Positions 25,524 through 35,137 of a DNA stretch of 64,000 nt are shown here, piece by piece. Position 1 is the stretch's first letter. The number at the start of each line of letters is the position of its first letter. Origin of the DNA: Alcaligenes parafaecalis (GTDB taxonomy: Bacteria; Pseudomonadota; Gammaproteobacteria; Burkholderiales; Burkholderiaceae_B); the NCBI RefSeq assembly GCF_026344135.1, contig NZ_JAPKNA010000001.1, positions 62,001-126,000 of the forward strand. The letters run 5' to 3'. The translations under genes and the position numbers were made by a program. The notes beneath the pieces were generated by a model. It saw only the letters and a program-made list of their open reading frames with translations, did not search any database and was not told where the DNA came from.

Positions 25524-26027
25524 TTAGCGGCGGCCGTTCAGACGCTGGATGCGATCCGATGGCGTCACGATGTCGGTCACGCGGATACCGTATTTATCGT
25601 CTACAACAACCACTTCGCCTTGGGCAATCAGGTAGCCGTTCACGTAAATATCCAGTGGTTCACCAGCCAGGCCGTCCAGTTCCACGACTGAGCCCTGGCC
25701 CAGTTGCAGAATGTTCTTGATGGTCAGGCGGGTACGGCCCAGTTCTACCGACAGTTGGACGGGGATGTCCATAATCATGTCGATATCCGTGGTGGCGTTG
25801 GCCTGGGCGTGCTCCATGGGAGGGAACAGATTGCTGGCCGGGCTGGGTTCGTGCACAGGTGTCGCTGCGCTTTGCTCGGCCAGAGCCGAGGCCCAGTCAT
25901 CCTCCAGGGGCTGTTCCAGTCCTTGGGCTTGGGTGCTGCTTTGGCTGCCGGCCTGTTGCTCAGCCATCGCGGCTGCCCAGTCGTCCTCGGGTGCAGACCG
26001 GTCGTTAGGGTTGTGAGGGTCGCTCAT
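25524..26027 (-). CDS. fliN: Flagellar motor switch protein FliN
   Basis: C-ring subunit and docking site for FliH. The C-terminal SpoA domain (about 85-160) has IPVQLSVELGRTRLTIKNIL and the GEVVVVDDKYGIRVTDIV end. The 167-residue protein is longer than enteric FliN because of an N-terminal acidic tail containing two copies of a motif, DDWAAAMAEQ and DDWASALAEQ (about 15 and 43). Its ATG overlaps the fliM stop (ATGA). Confidence 0.96.
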   Translation of the reverse strand: MSDPHNPNDRSAPEDDWAAAMAEQQAGSQSSTQAQGLEQPLEDDWASALAEQSAATPVHEPSPASNLFPPMEHAQANATTDIDMIMDIPVQLSVELGRTRLTIKNILQLGQGSVVELDGLAGEPLDIYVNGYLIAQGEVVVVDDKYGIRVTDIVTPSDRIQRLNGRR

Positions 26028-27031
26028 AGGGACTTACCTTTAGTCAAATCGCTGTCGTTGGTGGCCAAGATGTTTTCTACCCGCAGGGAGTAGCGGCCAC
26101 CGGAGGTGCCGTAGTGGCATTCCAGAACCGGCACACCATCCACGTGGGCTTCGATAAGGGTGGGGATTTCAATCGGCAAGACATCATTGGCCTTGAGCTG
26201 GGTCAGCTCGGCAATAGTCATGTCGATATTGACGAAATTGGCAATCAGTTCGACCTCGGCGCTGCGCACTTGTCGTGACAGTTGCTGCGTCCAGCGCTGG
26301 TCAATGGCGTTGGTGCCTTTGTCCTGCAAGGGGCGGGTCAGCAGATCGCGCAGCGGCTCGATCATGGAGTAGGGCAGGCAAATATTCAGATTGCCGCCCT
26401 GAGCACCAAATTCAATATTGAAGGACGTGACCACCACAATGTCGTTGCTGCTGCTGATGCTGGCAAACTTGGTGTGCATCTCCGAGCGCATGTACTCCGC
26501 TTCCAGCGGGTAAATGGACTCCCAGGCACCGCAGTAGCTCTCCAGGGTCAGCGTCAGCAGACGCTGGATGATGCGTTGTTCGGTGGTGGTGAAATCGCGG
26601 CCTTCAACACGGGTGTTGTAGCGGCCATGACCACCAAACAGGCTGTCGATGATCAGAAACACCAGGTTCGGGTCGAAGGTAAACAGCGACACGCCACGCA
26701 AGGGCTTCAAGGCAACCATGTTCAGGTTGCTGGGCACCGGCAGGTTGCGCTCGAAATCCGAGTATTTCTGAATGCGGATGGAGCCGACGGTAATGTCCGC
26801 GTTGCGACGCATGAAGCTGAGCATGGTCGAGCGCAAGCGACGGGCAAAGCGCTCGTTGATCAGCTCCAGGGTCTGCATGCGGTGACGCACCACCCGGTCT
26901 GGCGAGGTCAGGTCATAGGCCCGTACACCCGACAGGTTCTCGTTCAAGGGCTTGGTGTCAGCGCCTTCGCCGGTAACACCGGCCAGCAGTGCATCGACTT
27001 CGTCTTGGGATAGGAAGCTCTGATACGACAT
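26024..27031 (-). CDS. fliM: Flagellar motor switch protein FliM
   Basis: C-ring protein that binds phospho-CheY and sets rotation direction. 335 residues, with the N-terminal CheY-binding peptide (FLSQDEVDALLAGV, about 5-18), the middle domain containing DLTSPDRVVRHRMQTLELIN, and a C-terminal SpoA domain. It abuts fliL and overlaps fliN by 4 bases. Confidence 0.97.
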   Translation of the reverse strand: MSYQSFLSQDEVDALLAGVTGEGADTKPLNENLSGVRAYDLTSPDRVVRHRMQTLELINERFARRLRSTMLSFMRRNADITVGSIRIQKYSDFERNLPVPSNLNMVALKPLRGVSLFTFDPNLVFLIIDSLFGGHGRYNTRVEGRDFTTTEQRIIQRLLTLTLESYCGAWESIYPLEAEYMRSEMHTKFASISSSNDIVVVTSFNIEFGAQGGNLNICLPYSMIEPLRDLLTRPLQDKGTNAIDQRWTQQLSRQVRSAEVELIANFVNIDMTIAELTQLKANDVLPIEIPTLIEAHVDGVPVLECHYGTSGGRYSLRVENILATNDSDLTKGKSL

Positions 27032-27553
27032 TTATTGGATGACAAAGGCGGTGAACAGGACATCATTGATGTACGGTACAGCGGGGTTAGGCGCGTAGGG
27101 CTCTTTCAGGCCAGCGCTAAGCTGTGCAACCAAGGCTTGACGCCCTTCGGAAGTCTGGATGTAGGTGGGGCGCTGTTCAGCCAGGATCTTGAGTACACGA
27201 TCCCGCACCATCGGCATGTATTCCAGCAACATGGCACGCGAGCCATCATCCTGAACGCGCAAGGTGATGCCTACGTACAAAATTCGCGAGCGACCGTTCT
27301 CGTTCAGGGTGACGGTAAAGGGATCGAGCGGCGCAAAAATGGGCTTGGCGCTGACCTTGACCACGGGAGGCTCGTCAGGGGCTTGAGCTGCTTCTACAGA
27401 CTGGCCTTTTTCGGCCCAGGCCAACCAGGCAGGCGGGCTGCTTTGTTGCAAGGAGTAGTACAGCGTTGCGCCCACGCTAGCGGCGATAATAAACAGAACC
27501 AGCAGACCGGTTTTCATCAGGCGTGCAAGTTTGGTGGGTGCTTTTCGGGCCAT
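27032..27553 (-). CDS. fliL: Flagellar basal body-associated protein FliL
   Basis: Single-pass inner-membrane protein around the stator units. 173 residues: membrane segment about 14-33 (TGLLVLFIIAASVGATLYY), periplasmic domain with FAPLDPFTVTLNENGRSR and a C-terminal FTAFVIQ, both typical. Directly followed by fliM. Confidence 0.94.
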   Translation of the reverse strand: MARKAPTKLARLMKTGLLVLFIIAASVGATLYYSLQQSSPPAWLAWAEKGQSVEAAQAPDEPPVVKVSAKPIFAPLDPFTVTLNENGRSRILYVGITLRVQDDGSRAMLLEYMPMVRDRVLKILAEQRPTYIQTSEGRQALVAQLSAGLKEPYAPNPAVPYINDVLFTAFVIQ

Positions 27554-27643
27554 GTGATGTGAGCGATGTATTTTCTAGCGTATGACAAACAGACAAACGC
27601 ATGTCTGGCCTGAGCCTGACTGCATGCCTGAGCTATTGTGCCG

Positions 27644-27716
27644 GAGGTCAGAGAGGACAGGCCCGGCGAATAGACGCTGCTTTTCGAGCTTAATCATGCT
27701 TTTTGCCGGGCTGTCT
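27644..27716. repeat. Long-loop inverted repeat between fliK and fliL
   Basis: GACAGGCCCGGC at about 27656 and GCCGGGCTGTC at about 27706 pair with one bulged base around a loop of some 36 bases. No T-run follows on either strand, so it is not a standard terminator. It sits in the 176-base gap, which otherwise holds no gene. Confidence 0.4.
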
Positions 27717-27729
27717 GTGGGACTGTGAA

Positions 27730-29085
27730 TCAGGCGAAGGTATCAACAAGCGCGTTGGGGGCCAGCGAGCGGGTCACGCTGCTGTTCACCAGGGGGCTGT
27801 TGTCCTCGGCAGCGGCCAGACCGTTCAGGCTGAAGGCGGGTTGATCACCCTGATTGCCTTTGGCGGCCAGTTGATCGTGGAAGGCCTGATGCGACGCGTT
27901 CTGGTCGCCCACATCGGCCTGCCCCAGGGTCAAGCCGTTTTCAGCAAACTGCTGTTGCAGTTGCTGCAAGGATTGTTCCAATGCCTGGCGAACCTGAGCA
28001 TGCGGCGAGGTAATCATGGCGTGGGCCATGCCATCCTGCATCTGCAAGGTAATGCGCAAGGGGCCTAACTCGGGTGGGTCCAGACGGATATCGGCACTTT
28101 GAATACCCCCTTGGGCTTGTTGGGCCAGGGTAATCATCTGGCGACCCATGGCGGCTCCCCAGTCTGGCGATTGCACGGGGGTGGCAACGGTCAGCGTCAT
28201 CGGGCCGACGGGCAGGAGGGCTGGACTGGGCAGCGGAGCCGGGGCACCTGGGCTTGCAGTGAGCTGGGCCATCAAAGAGGCATCCAGAGCAGGCAGACTC
28301 AAGTTCACGCCAGCGCGGGCATCTTCAGCCATCTGTCGGCCAAAAGCGGCCAGCGACGCGGCGGCTTCATCAGCCAGACGGGGCTGGGAGCTGCTCGCCT
28401 GAGTGGCAGCGGCTTGGGCCATCACATTATTCATGGCCTGCGTTGCATTTGCGATGGGCTTGCGGCTTGGCGTCGAGACCAGTGGGTTACTGGCATCAAC
28501 AATGGTTTTGGGCAGGGCCAGTTCAGCTTTCAGATCAATATCCGTGTCAGCTTCAACAGCCTTCAAGGGCCCAGTCTGTGGCTGGAGACGGGCGCTGACC
28601 AATTCCGAGCTCAAGGTCTGCGCTGCGGCGCCCTTGGTAAGTGGAAGCTTGCTATCGTCGCGGATGGCTTTAGGATCGGTCTTGCTGTTTTTGATGGCTT
28701 GCACTTGCGACAGAATCGACAAGGCCATGGCGGGCAAGCCGCTCTCTGCCTGGGCATCCAGGGTTTCGTCCAGATCGGTTTCAGCAGCGATCAACAGGGC
28801 AGGGTGTTGAGGCAAGGCGTCCAGACCAGCCTGTTCAGCCAGCTCGGCCACGGACTCTGCCTGCTTGGGGCTGTCTGTGGGGGCCTGAGCTTTGCTGCTG
28901 TCTGGCTTGGCCGTCGCTGTCTTGCTGGCCCCTTTGTTCTGCACCTGTTGCTGTTGCGTCTGCAAGTGCTGGGCAAAGCCTTCGTCTTTGGACGCTGGCG
29001 CAGCCGCAGGCCCGGCTGTCTGAGTGACAGGGGCCGAAGGGGCGGCGGGGGCCGCTGGTAAAACCGAAAGAATGGGCGAAGTCAT
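27730..29085 (-). CDS. fliK: Flagellar hook-length control protein FliK
   Basis: Secreted molecular ruler that stops hook growth and switches export to filament proteins. 451 residues, Ala/Gln/Pro-rich and poorly conserved in the first 320, with the C-terminal switch domain at about 340-430 (LDPPELGPLRITLQMQDGMA, then a helical QALEQSLQQLQQQFAENGL). It lies in the usual place after fliJ. A second FliK-like gene is at 35448-36734. Confidence 0.93.
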   Translation of the reverse strand: MTSPILSVLPAAPAAPSAPVTQTAGPAAAPASKDEGFAQHLQTQQQQVQNKGASKTATAKPDSSKAQAPTDSPKQAESVAELAEQAGLDALPQHPALLIAAETDLDETLDAQAESGLPAMALSILSQVQAIKNSKTDPKAIRDDSKLPLTKGAAAQTLSSELVSARLQPQTGPLKAVEADTDIDLKAELALPKTIVDASNPLVSTPSRKPIANATQAMNNVMAQAAATQASSSQPRLADEAAASLAAFGRQMAEDARAGVNLSLPALDASLMAQLTASPGAPAPLPSPALLPVGPMTLTVATPVQSPDWGAAMGRQMITLAQQAQGGIQSADIRLDPPELGPLRITLQMQDGMAHAMITSPHAQVRQALEQSLQQLQQQFAENGLTLGQADVGDQNASHQAFHDQLAAKGNQGDQPAFSLNGLAAAEDNSPLVNSSVTRSLAPNALVDTFA

Positions 29086-29097
29086 GGCGGCGCTTGT

Positions 29098-29547
29098 TTA
29101 ATAGGCGGTCTGGCTACGGGTAAAGAGACGCGCAGCAATTTCATCGCTGCTGCGTTGTTCCCTTCTTTGCTGTTGGACTTGTTGGGTTTGGAGACGGCGG
29201 TCTATCAAGGTTTCGTAAGCCTTCAGACGTTGCTGATGGCCATACCAGACCTGGCGTCCCTGTTCCATTTGCTCTTCCAGCGATTGGATAACCGTATTTT
29301 GCTGGGAAATGGCCTGGTCCAATGTCACGATAAAGCGGCGGAAATTGTGGTAGTTCGCCATGGTTACCCCGGTTTGGCCTACATCCAGCAGGCGCTGGGC
29401 GTAGTCCTGGCGATAGGTCTGCAGCATTTCCAACTGCGACTGGGCCGCATCACGTTGGGTGCGCAGCTCTTGCAGCTCACGGGCCGCGTCGTCTACCTGA
29501 TTCTGGCTAAGGTCGACCAGCGTATGTAAAGAGGCGTTGGCTTTCAT
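29098..29547 (-). CDS. fliJ: Flagellar export chaperone FliJ
   Basis: Soluble coiled-coil protein of the export ATPase complex, the stalk-like partner of FliI. 149 residues, nearly all helical, rich in Gln, Arg and Leu, with the FliJ pattern DDAARELQELRTQRDAAQSQ and a basic C-terminal tail. It starts 2 bases after fliI. Confidence 0.93.
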   Translation of the reverse strand: MKANASLHTLVDLSQNQVDDAARELQELRTQRDAAQSQLEMLQTYRQDYAQRLLDVGQTGVTMANYHNFRRFIVTLDQAISQQNTVIQSLEEQMEQGRQVWYGHQQRLKAYETLIDRRLQTQQVQQQRREQRSSDEIAARLFTRSQTAY

Positions 29548-29549
29548 GG

Positions 29550-30992
29550 CTATTGCTCGCTATTAAGAACGGCGTTCAATTCATCGAAGGCGCGTGGCAC
29601 GTCCACACGTTGCTGCATGCCTTGTCGCAGATAGGCTTCCAGCCAGGGGTAGCGATCAATGGCCAGGTCAATGGCGGGATCATTGCCACGGGTATAAGCC
29701 CCCACGGCAATCAGGTCGCGGTTGCGTTGATAGCTGGAGAGCAGGCCCTTGAAGCGGTGCACCAGCTTGATTTGCTCGGGGTCCACGATGCTGGGCATGA
29801 CCCGCGAGATGGAGGCCTCGATATCAATGGCGGGGTAGTGGCCGGTTTCCGCCAGACTGCGGGACAGCACAATGTGGCCGTCCAGAATGGCGCGGGCCGA
29901 GTCGGCAATCGGGTCTTGCTGGTCGTCACCTTCAGTCAGCACGGTGTAAAAGGCCGTGATGGAGCCGCAACGCCCTTGTGCATTGGGCTCGCCATTGCCT
30001 GCGCGTTCTACCAGCGCGGGCAGCTTGGCAAAGACGGAAGGCGGATAGCCTTTGGTGGCAGGCGGTTCGCCAATGGCCAGGGCAATTTCGCGCTGAGCCA
30101 TGGCATAGCGGGTCAGCGAATCCATGATCAACAGTACATTCTGGCCTTCGTCACGGAAGAACTCGGCCAGACGCGTGGCGTAGACTGCGCCTTGCAAGCG
30201 CAGCAGGGGCGAGACGTCGGCTGGAGCAGCGACCACTACCGAGCGCTTCAGGCCTTCTTCGCCCAGATTGTGCTCAATAAATTCTTTGACTTCCCGGCCC
30301 CGCTCGCCGATCAGACCCACAACAATAATGTCGGCCTGGGTGTAGCGGGCCATCATGCCAAGCAGCACACTCTTACCCACCCCGGAACCGGCAAACAAGC
30401 CCATGCGCTGGCCGCGACCCACTGTCAGCAGGCCGTTGATAGCGCGTACGCCTACGTCCAGCACCGTATTGATGGGGCTGCGTTTAAGCGGGTTGGGGGT
30501 GGTGTGGCTAAGCGAGACGCAGGAGTGGGCGTCGATAGGGCCCAGCCCGTCTAAAGGGTTGCCACTACCATCTACCACACGGCCCAACAGACCGGGGCCA
30601 ACAGGAACATGGCGGGAACGGGCCTGGGCGGGCAGGCTGTCGGGCTGATCCGAATCCGGCAGGGGAACCGGAGGCTGCAATTGCGCCTCGACGGGAACTA
30701 CGCGTGCGCCAGGGGGCAGGCCGGAAATTTCACTCAAGGGCATCAGGTACAGGGATTTGCCTTCAAAGCCCACGACTTCGGCTTCAGCCCAGATGTTTTG
30801 TGCGGCGGATAATTCGACTTTGCAGGCGGCCCCTACCGCCAGTTTCAAACCGGTTGCTTCCAACACCAGACCGGTGGCACGCACCACGCGGCCACTACGC
30901 AAAGTGGGCTCAATGGCCTGCACCCGTTGTTGCGCGGATAGCATTTGGGCGCGCCAGCGTTCGGGGGAGGAGGCCAGAAGGGGCGTCGCCAT
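29550..30992 (-). CDS. fliI: Flagellum-specific export ATPase FliI
   Basis: Hexameric ATPase, related to F1-beta, that prepares substrates for the export gate. 480 residues: Walker A GLFAGSGVGKSVLLG near 195, Walker B LLIMDSLTRYAMAQRE near 290, and the ATPase alpha/beta signature PAIDIEASISRVMPS near 390. It abuts fliH. Confidence 0.97.
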   Translation of the reverse strand: MATPLLASSPERWRAQMLSAQQRVQAIEPTLRSGRVVRATGLVLEATGLKLAVGAACKVELSAAQNIWAEAEVVGFEGKSLYLMPLSEISGLPPGARVVPVEAQLQPPVPLPDSDQPDSLPAQARSRHVPVGPGLLGRVVDGSGNPLDGLGPIDAHSCVSLSHTTPNPLKRSPINTVLDVGVRAINGLLTVGRGQRMGLFAGSGVGKSVLLGMMARYTQADIIVVGLIGERGREVKEFIEHNLGEEGLKRSVVVAAPADVSPLLRLQGAVYATRLAEFFRDEGQNVLLIMDSLTRYAMAQREIALAIGEPPATKGYPPSVFAKLPALVERAGNGEPNAQGRCGSITAFYTVLTEGDDQQDPIADSARAILDGHIVLSRSLAETGHYPAIDIEASISRVMPSIVDPEQIKLVHRFKGLLSSYQRNRDLIAVGAYTRGNDPAIDLAIDRYPWLEAYLRQGMQQRVDVPRAFDELNAVLNSEQ

Positions 30993-31733
30993 TTATGGCT
31001 CCGAGGGGACCGGCAAGCCCAGACTGGCCAGTGCACGTTTCCAGCGGGTTGCAAAGGTGGCATCAATATCGCCATAGCTGGAGCGCACGCGACATTCGCC
31101 GCGCTGTAGCTGGGCGTCTTCTTGCAAACGCCAGGCGCGGGGTTCGCCTTGCTCGATCAGAAACTCACGCACCAGGCTGATGTCATCGGGATGCAAGGTC
31201 AGCTCCAGGGCGCTGCTATCGCCCGGATCGCTGCGCAGTACCTCGGCCACCAGATCGCGAATGCGGCCGGGCTCCGTTTTGATGGTGCTTTGCAATACAT
31301 GCTCGGCAACGCGGGTGGCAAGCTGAATCAGGGACTGGCCCATTTCCTGGTCCATCATTTCGATGGACTGGGCGCAGTTCTGGTTCAGTGCCACAAATTC
31401 TTTGATGTATTGGTCGATCTGTTCTTGCGCCTTGGCCATGCCAGCAGCCATTCCGGCTTCATAGCCTTGGGCATGTCCGCTTTCCTGGCCTGCGGCCAGA
31501 CCCGAGGCGTGGCCCTGGTTGAAACCAGCCTGATAGCCCTGGCTGTGGCCTTCTTCCTGGGCCTGGGTACGCTGATTGTCCAGCTCGCGTTGCAGCTCTT
31601 CGTCCGTAGGAGGAACGAATTCAGGCTCATCTGGCTCGCTAGGGACGACGGGATCATCCAGCCCCTGCATCTGCCAGCGGCTCCAGCTTTCCTGAAGCTC
31701 CGAGTAAGCCGAGGCTTTACGGTGGCCAGACAT
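30993..31733 (-). CDS. fliH: Flagellar export ATPase regulator FliH
   Basis: Dimeric stator of the export ATPase linking FliI to FliN. The 246-residue protein has the glycine-repeat helix (GYQAGFNQGHASGLAAGQES and repeats, about 65-100) of GxxxG type that marks FliH, and a C-terminal FliI-binding domain (TLHPDDISLVREFL). Shine-Dalgarno GGGAGC is well spaced. Confidence 0.95.
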   Translation of the reverse strand: MSGHRKASAYSELQESWSRWQMQGLDDPVVPSEPDEPEFVPPTDEELQRELDNQRTQAQEEGHSQGYQAGFNQGHASGLAAGQESGHAQGYEAGMAAGMAKAQEQIDQYIKEFVALNQNCAQSIEMMDQEMGQSLIQLATRVAEHVLQSTIKTEPGRIRDLVAEVLRSDPGDSSALELTLHPDDISLVREFLIEQGEPRAWRLQEDAQLQRGECRVRSSYGDIDATFATRWKRALASLGLPVPSEP

Positions 31734-31785
31734 TTACAAGCTCCCGTGTGGGCAAGTGTTACCCGGCACTGGGCACCGTGTGCAA

Positions 31786-31823
31786 ACGGCCTGGATGGGC
31801 AAGTGCTGTCCCCCAAAGGCCGT
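31786..31823 (-). other. Hairpin directly after fliG
   Basis: Arms ACGGCCT (31786-31792) and AGGCCGT (31817-31823) enclose further GGG/CCC pairing and begin one base after the fliG stop, in the 91-base fliG-fliH gap. The T-run is too short for a strong terminator; an mRNA-stability or attenuation role is possible. Confidence 0.4.
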
Positions 31824-31824
31824 C

Positions 31825-32844
31825 TTAGACATACTCGTCCCCGCTCAAACCGCCCAGCGTAATCTGGCCGGCTTCGGCCAGACGACGTGCCACTTGCACA
31901 ATGGCTTTCTGTTCCTGCTCCACCTTGGACATGCGGATGGGGCCTTGGGCGTCGATATCCTCGCGCAGCATTTCGGCGGCACGGTTGGACATATTGCGGA
32001 AGAACTTGTCGCGCAATTCTTCGGGCGCGCCTTTCAGGGCAATCGTCAGTGCAGAGGTCTCGATTTCCTTGAGCAGCAACTGAATCGCCAGGTCTTCCAC
32101 ATCGGCCAGGTTCTCGAATACAAACATCTCGTCCACGATGCGCTGGGTCAGGTCGGCGTCCATGCCGCGCAGGTTGGTCAGCACAGACTCTTCCAGGCTG
32201 GCGTTCATGTAGTTCAGCATTTCCGCTGCCGTACGTGGGCCACCCATCTTGCTGCGTTTGGCGCCCTGGCCCGATAGCATGCCGTTCAGTACTTCGGTCA
32301 GCTCGTTCAGGGCCGTGGGTTGCACACCACCAAACGTAGCAATACGCAGGACCACATCATCGCGCAAACGATCCGGAATGAATCCCAGAATGTCGGCAGC
32401 GCGGTCACGCTCCAGATGCACCAGAATGGTGGCAATAATTTGCGGGTGTTCGTCGGCAATCAGCTCGGCCACGCTGGAAGCATCCAGCCAGTTCAGAGCA
32501 TCAATACCACTGCTGGAGCCTTCGCTGTTTTCCAGCAAGTCTTCGATCAGACCAGCGGCGCGGTCCGAGCCCAGGGCCTTGTTCAGTACGGAGCGGATGT
32601 AAGCATTGGAGTCCAGCGCCACGGCCATGAACTGGTCGGCTTCCTGACGAAAACTCTCCAGAGCCTCGTCCATATCCGCGCGGGTCAGTTGTTTCAAGGC
32701 GGCCATCGCGGTACTGAGCTGCTGCACTTCGCGTGGCGAGAGGTGTCGAAACACCTCGGCGGCGGCATCTTCCCCCAAGGACATCATCAAAATCGCACTG
32801 CGTTCGATGGAATCGTCCGGTTTAGCCGTTTTCATTTTTTTCAT
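31825..32844 (-). CDS. fliG: Flagellar motor switch protein FliG
   Basis: C-ring protein that transmits torque from the stators. 339 residues with three armadillo-like domains: N-terminal (IERSAILMMSLGEDAAAEVF), middle with the EHPQIIATILVHLERDRAAD motif near 130, and the C-terminal torque helix with charged residues (LRGMDADLTQRIVDEMFVFE near 240). ATG 32844 overlaps fliF by 23 bases; ATG 32835 is also possible. Confidence 0.96.
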   Translation of the reverse strand: MKKMKTAKPDDSIERSAILMMSLGEDAAAEVFRHLSPREVQQLSTAMAALKQLTRADMDEALESFRQEADQFMAVALDSNAYIRSVLNKALGSDRAAGLIEDLLENSEGSSSGIDALNWLDASSVAELIADEHPQIIATILVHLERDRAADILGFIPDRLRDDVVLRIATFGGVQPTALNELTEVLNGMLSGQGAKRSKMGGPRTAAEMLNYMNASLEESVLTNLRGMDADLTQRIVDEMFVFENLADVEDLAIQLLLKEIETSALTIALKGAPEELRDKFFRNMSNRAAEMLREDIDAQGPIRMSKVEQEQKAIVQVARRLAEAGQITLGGLSGDEYV

Positions 32845-34582
32845 CTTTGTTCAACCAGGAGCGCAGCACCATAGCCACTGCGCGTGGGTCATCGTGAGCC
32901 ATCGAGCGGGCCGTGTTCAGATTATCTTCGTAGCGGCTCATTTCGGCGGCGCGCTGTTCAGCAGCATGCTCACGTGCCGTTTCTTCTTTCTGGCGCTCGA
33001 CGCGGGCATCGGCCACCGCCTTGGCCTGAATCAGGCCCTGGATGATGGGGTTGATGACGATGCGCCATGCCATGAACAGAATGAATGCAAAGACTAGATA
33101 CTTGACCAGTTCCATGGCGAGCTCGCGGTACTCCGGATTTTTCCAGAAGGGGGTATCAATATCGCCTTGCTCGTTGAACTGACCGTTCACCACGCTCAGG
33201 CTATCGCCTCGTTCAGCCGAATAACCGACGGCTTGCTTGACCAGATCGCTGATCTTGTCCAGCTCTTCCTGGTCCAGCGGCTGATTGTCCTTGTCGGTAT
33301 TGCGGTAGTTCACCACCACGGCCACGGACAAGCGGTTTAGCTGTCCCATCGGGCCTTTCACATGGCTGATGGTGCGGTCCACTTCGTAGTTAACGGTGGA
33401 GTCATTACGCGCATTGCCGGTGTTTTGCAGCAAACGGGCTTGCTCGGCCAGAGAAACCAGCGAAGGGTCATTGCTGGCTGCCGCTGTGGCGGCGTCGGCG
33501 GCTTGTGTCGCAGTATTCGTAGCTGGGTCACCGGCGGGAGTGGCAGGTGCCTGGGGCGGATTGGGTGCGGCAGGCGGATTGACCAGATTAGCCGTGGCAT
33601 TGGCCGGGGCCTGATTACTCAAAGCGCCGGGGACGCCCTGGGGTTGCTGCGGGTTGCGCTGCAGGGACGAACTGCTTTGCTGGCTCCGCACCGCGGCCTG
33701 ACCGGGCTGCTGGTTAGGTTTGTAGACTTCCGAGGTCTGTTCGCGGCGCGAAAAATCCACTTCGGCGGTCACTTGTGCCCGTACATTGCCGGGACCTACC
33801 AAGGGGTTCAGCAGGGTCAGAATGCGTTGTACGGCACGGTATTCAATGTCGTTTACAAAATTGCGTTGCTGATTGTCAGCACCCATCTCGCCAGTGGGTG
33901 CGGTTAGCAAACGGCCATTCTGGTCAATGATGGACACCTTGTCCGCATGCAGATTGGGCACGCTGGACGAGATCAGCCAGCTAATGGCCGAGACCTGGCC
34001 TTCGCTTAAGTCGCGGCCTGGATACAAGGACAGCACGACTGAAGCGGTAGGGGATTGGCGATCACGCACAAACAAAGTTTCACGCGGCATGGCCAGGTGA
34101 ACACGGGCTTCCTTGACGGAGTGGACCGCCTTGATGGAGTTGGCCAGTTCGCCTTCCAGCGCGCGTTGGTACGTAACTTGCTCGGTAAATTGGCTGGCAC
34201 CAAAGCGGCTTTGATCCAGCAGCTCGAAACCGGCATTGCCGCTGCGCGGCAGGCCTTGTGAAGCCATTTGCATGCGCACATCGTGCACCCGATCCTGGGG
34301 AACCAGAATGGCGGTGCCGTTGCTGTTGAATTGGTAGGGCACGTTCATCTGGCCCAGGGCCGAGACAATCGCGCCGCCATCGCGGTCGTCCAGATTGGAG
34401 AACAGAACCTGGTACGTAGGGCCACGGCTCCACAGCAAGAGGGCGACAATCAGAGCAATCAGTGCGGCGCCCAGCCCGATCAACGCTACCTTGGGCAAGG
34501 CGCGTAGCGTGTCGTAGCCAGGAAGTTTATTCAGCAACTGTGCTGTCTGACTCATGGGCGAGGCAGAGGCAGGGTTCTGCAT
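32822..34582 (-). CDS. fliF: Flagellar MS-ring protein FliF
   Basis: Forms the MS-ring in the inner membrane, the base of the basal body. The frame is open from TTG 34600; ATG 34582 is preferred, giving 586 residues. Two membrane segments (about 37-57 and near 485). The large periplasmic domain has the RBM motifs (GLPRSGNAGFELLDQSRFGA). A Pro/Ala/Gln-rich insertion at about 310-370 is long for the family. The C-terminal tail binds FliG, whose gene overlaps. Confidence 0.95.
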   Translation of the reverse strand: MQNPASASPMSQTAQLLNKLPGYDTLRALPKVALIGLGAALIALIVALLLWSRGPTYQVLFSNLDDRDGGAIVSALGQMNVPYQFNSNGTAILVPQDRVHDVRMQMASQGLPRSGNAGFELLDQSRFGASQFTEQVTYQRALEGELANSIKAVHSVKEARVHLAMPRETLFVRDRQSPTASVVLSLYPGRDLSEGQVSAISWLISSSVPNLHADKVSIIDQNGRLLTAPTGEMGADNQQRNFVNDIEYRAVQRILTLLNPLVGPGNVRAQVTAEVDFSRREQTSEVYKPNQQPGQAAVRSQQSSSSLQRNPQQPQGVPGALSNQAPANATANLVNPPAAPNPPQAPATPAGDPATNTATQAADAATAAASNDPSLVSLAEQARLLQNTGNARNDSTVNYEVDRTISHVKGPMGQLNRLSVAVVVNYRNTDKDNQPLDQEELDKISDLVKQAVGYSAERGDSLSVVNGQFNEQGDIDTPFWKNPEYRELAMELVKYLVFAFILFMAWRIVINPIIQGLIQAKAVADARVERQKEETAREHAAEQRAAEMSRYEDNLNTARSMAHDDPRAVAMVLRSWLNKDEKNENG

Positions 34583-34659
34583 GGAATCAGGGGAGTTCAA
34601 ATCAGGACGTGCTCAGGCAGCATTAAGGAAAGGGCGGTGGGCATGAATGGATCAGGCGC

Positions 34660-34995
34660 TTATACCGGCATACTGGCAATTTCTTGGTAGGCGGCCACTA
34701 AGCGGTTGCGTACCTGGACGGTGGCCTGAAAGCCAACGCTGGCTTTTTGCAGGTCAATCATCACGTCATTCAAGGCGATCCCGGGCTCGCCCATTTCAAA
34801 GGCCTGGGCCTGGGCATTGGCGGCATTTTGTGCCTGGGAAACACGGTTCAGGGAGCGAGCCAGCTCGGCAGCAAAGCCACCGGGAGCGGCGCTGCTGGCC
34901 GATGAGGACACAGAGCTGGATGCCCCGGCTGCCTGCGCAACTGCACGCATCTGGGCCAAAAGGTTTTCAATGCTTGAAAGATTGGAAATCGACAT
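34660..34995 (-). CDS. fliE: Flagellar MS-ring/rod adaptor FliE
   Basis: First exported rod-type protein, linking the MS-ring to the rod. I start it at ATG 34995 (MSISNLSSIENLLAQMRAVA), giving 111 residues. The C-terminal block GEPGIALNDVMIDLQKASVG and FQATVQVRNRLVAAYQEIAS is the FliE signature. Here fliE and fliF run in the same direction, as in Bordetella and unlike enterics. Confidence 0.94.
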   Translation of the reverse strand: MSISNLSSIENLLAQMRAVAQAAGASSSVSSSASSAAPGGFAAELARSLNRVSQAQNAANAQAQAFEMGEPGIALNDVMIDLQKASVGFQATVQVRNRLVAAYQEIASMPV

Positions 34996-35137
34996 GTTCG
35001 CTTGCCAGAAAGTCAGGGTGGGCCACACGCACAGGTGCGGGCAGCTTGCCGTGCTTAATGTAACGTTTAGAACGCGAGGCTAAGCAGGGTATCTAAGCCC
35101 AAAAACAGGGGCTTTTCAGCCCTTATGAATAGGAGGC

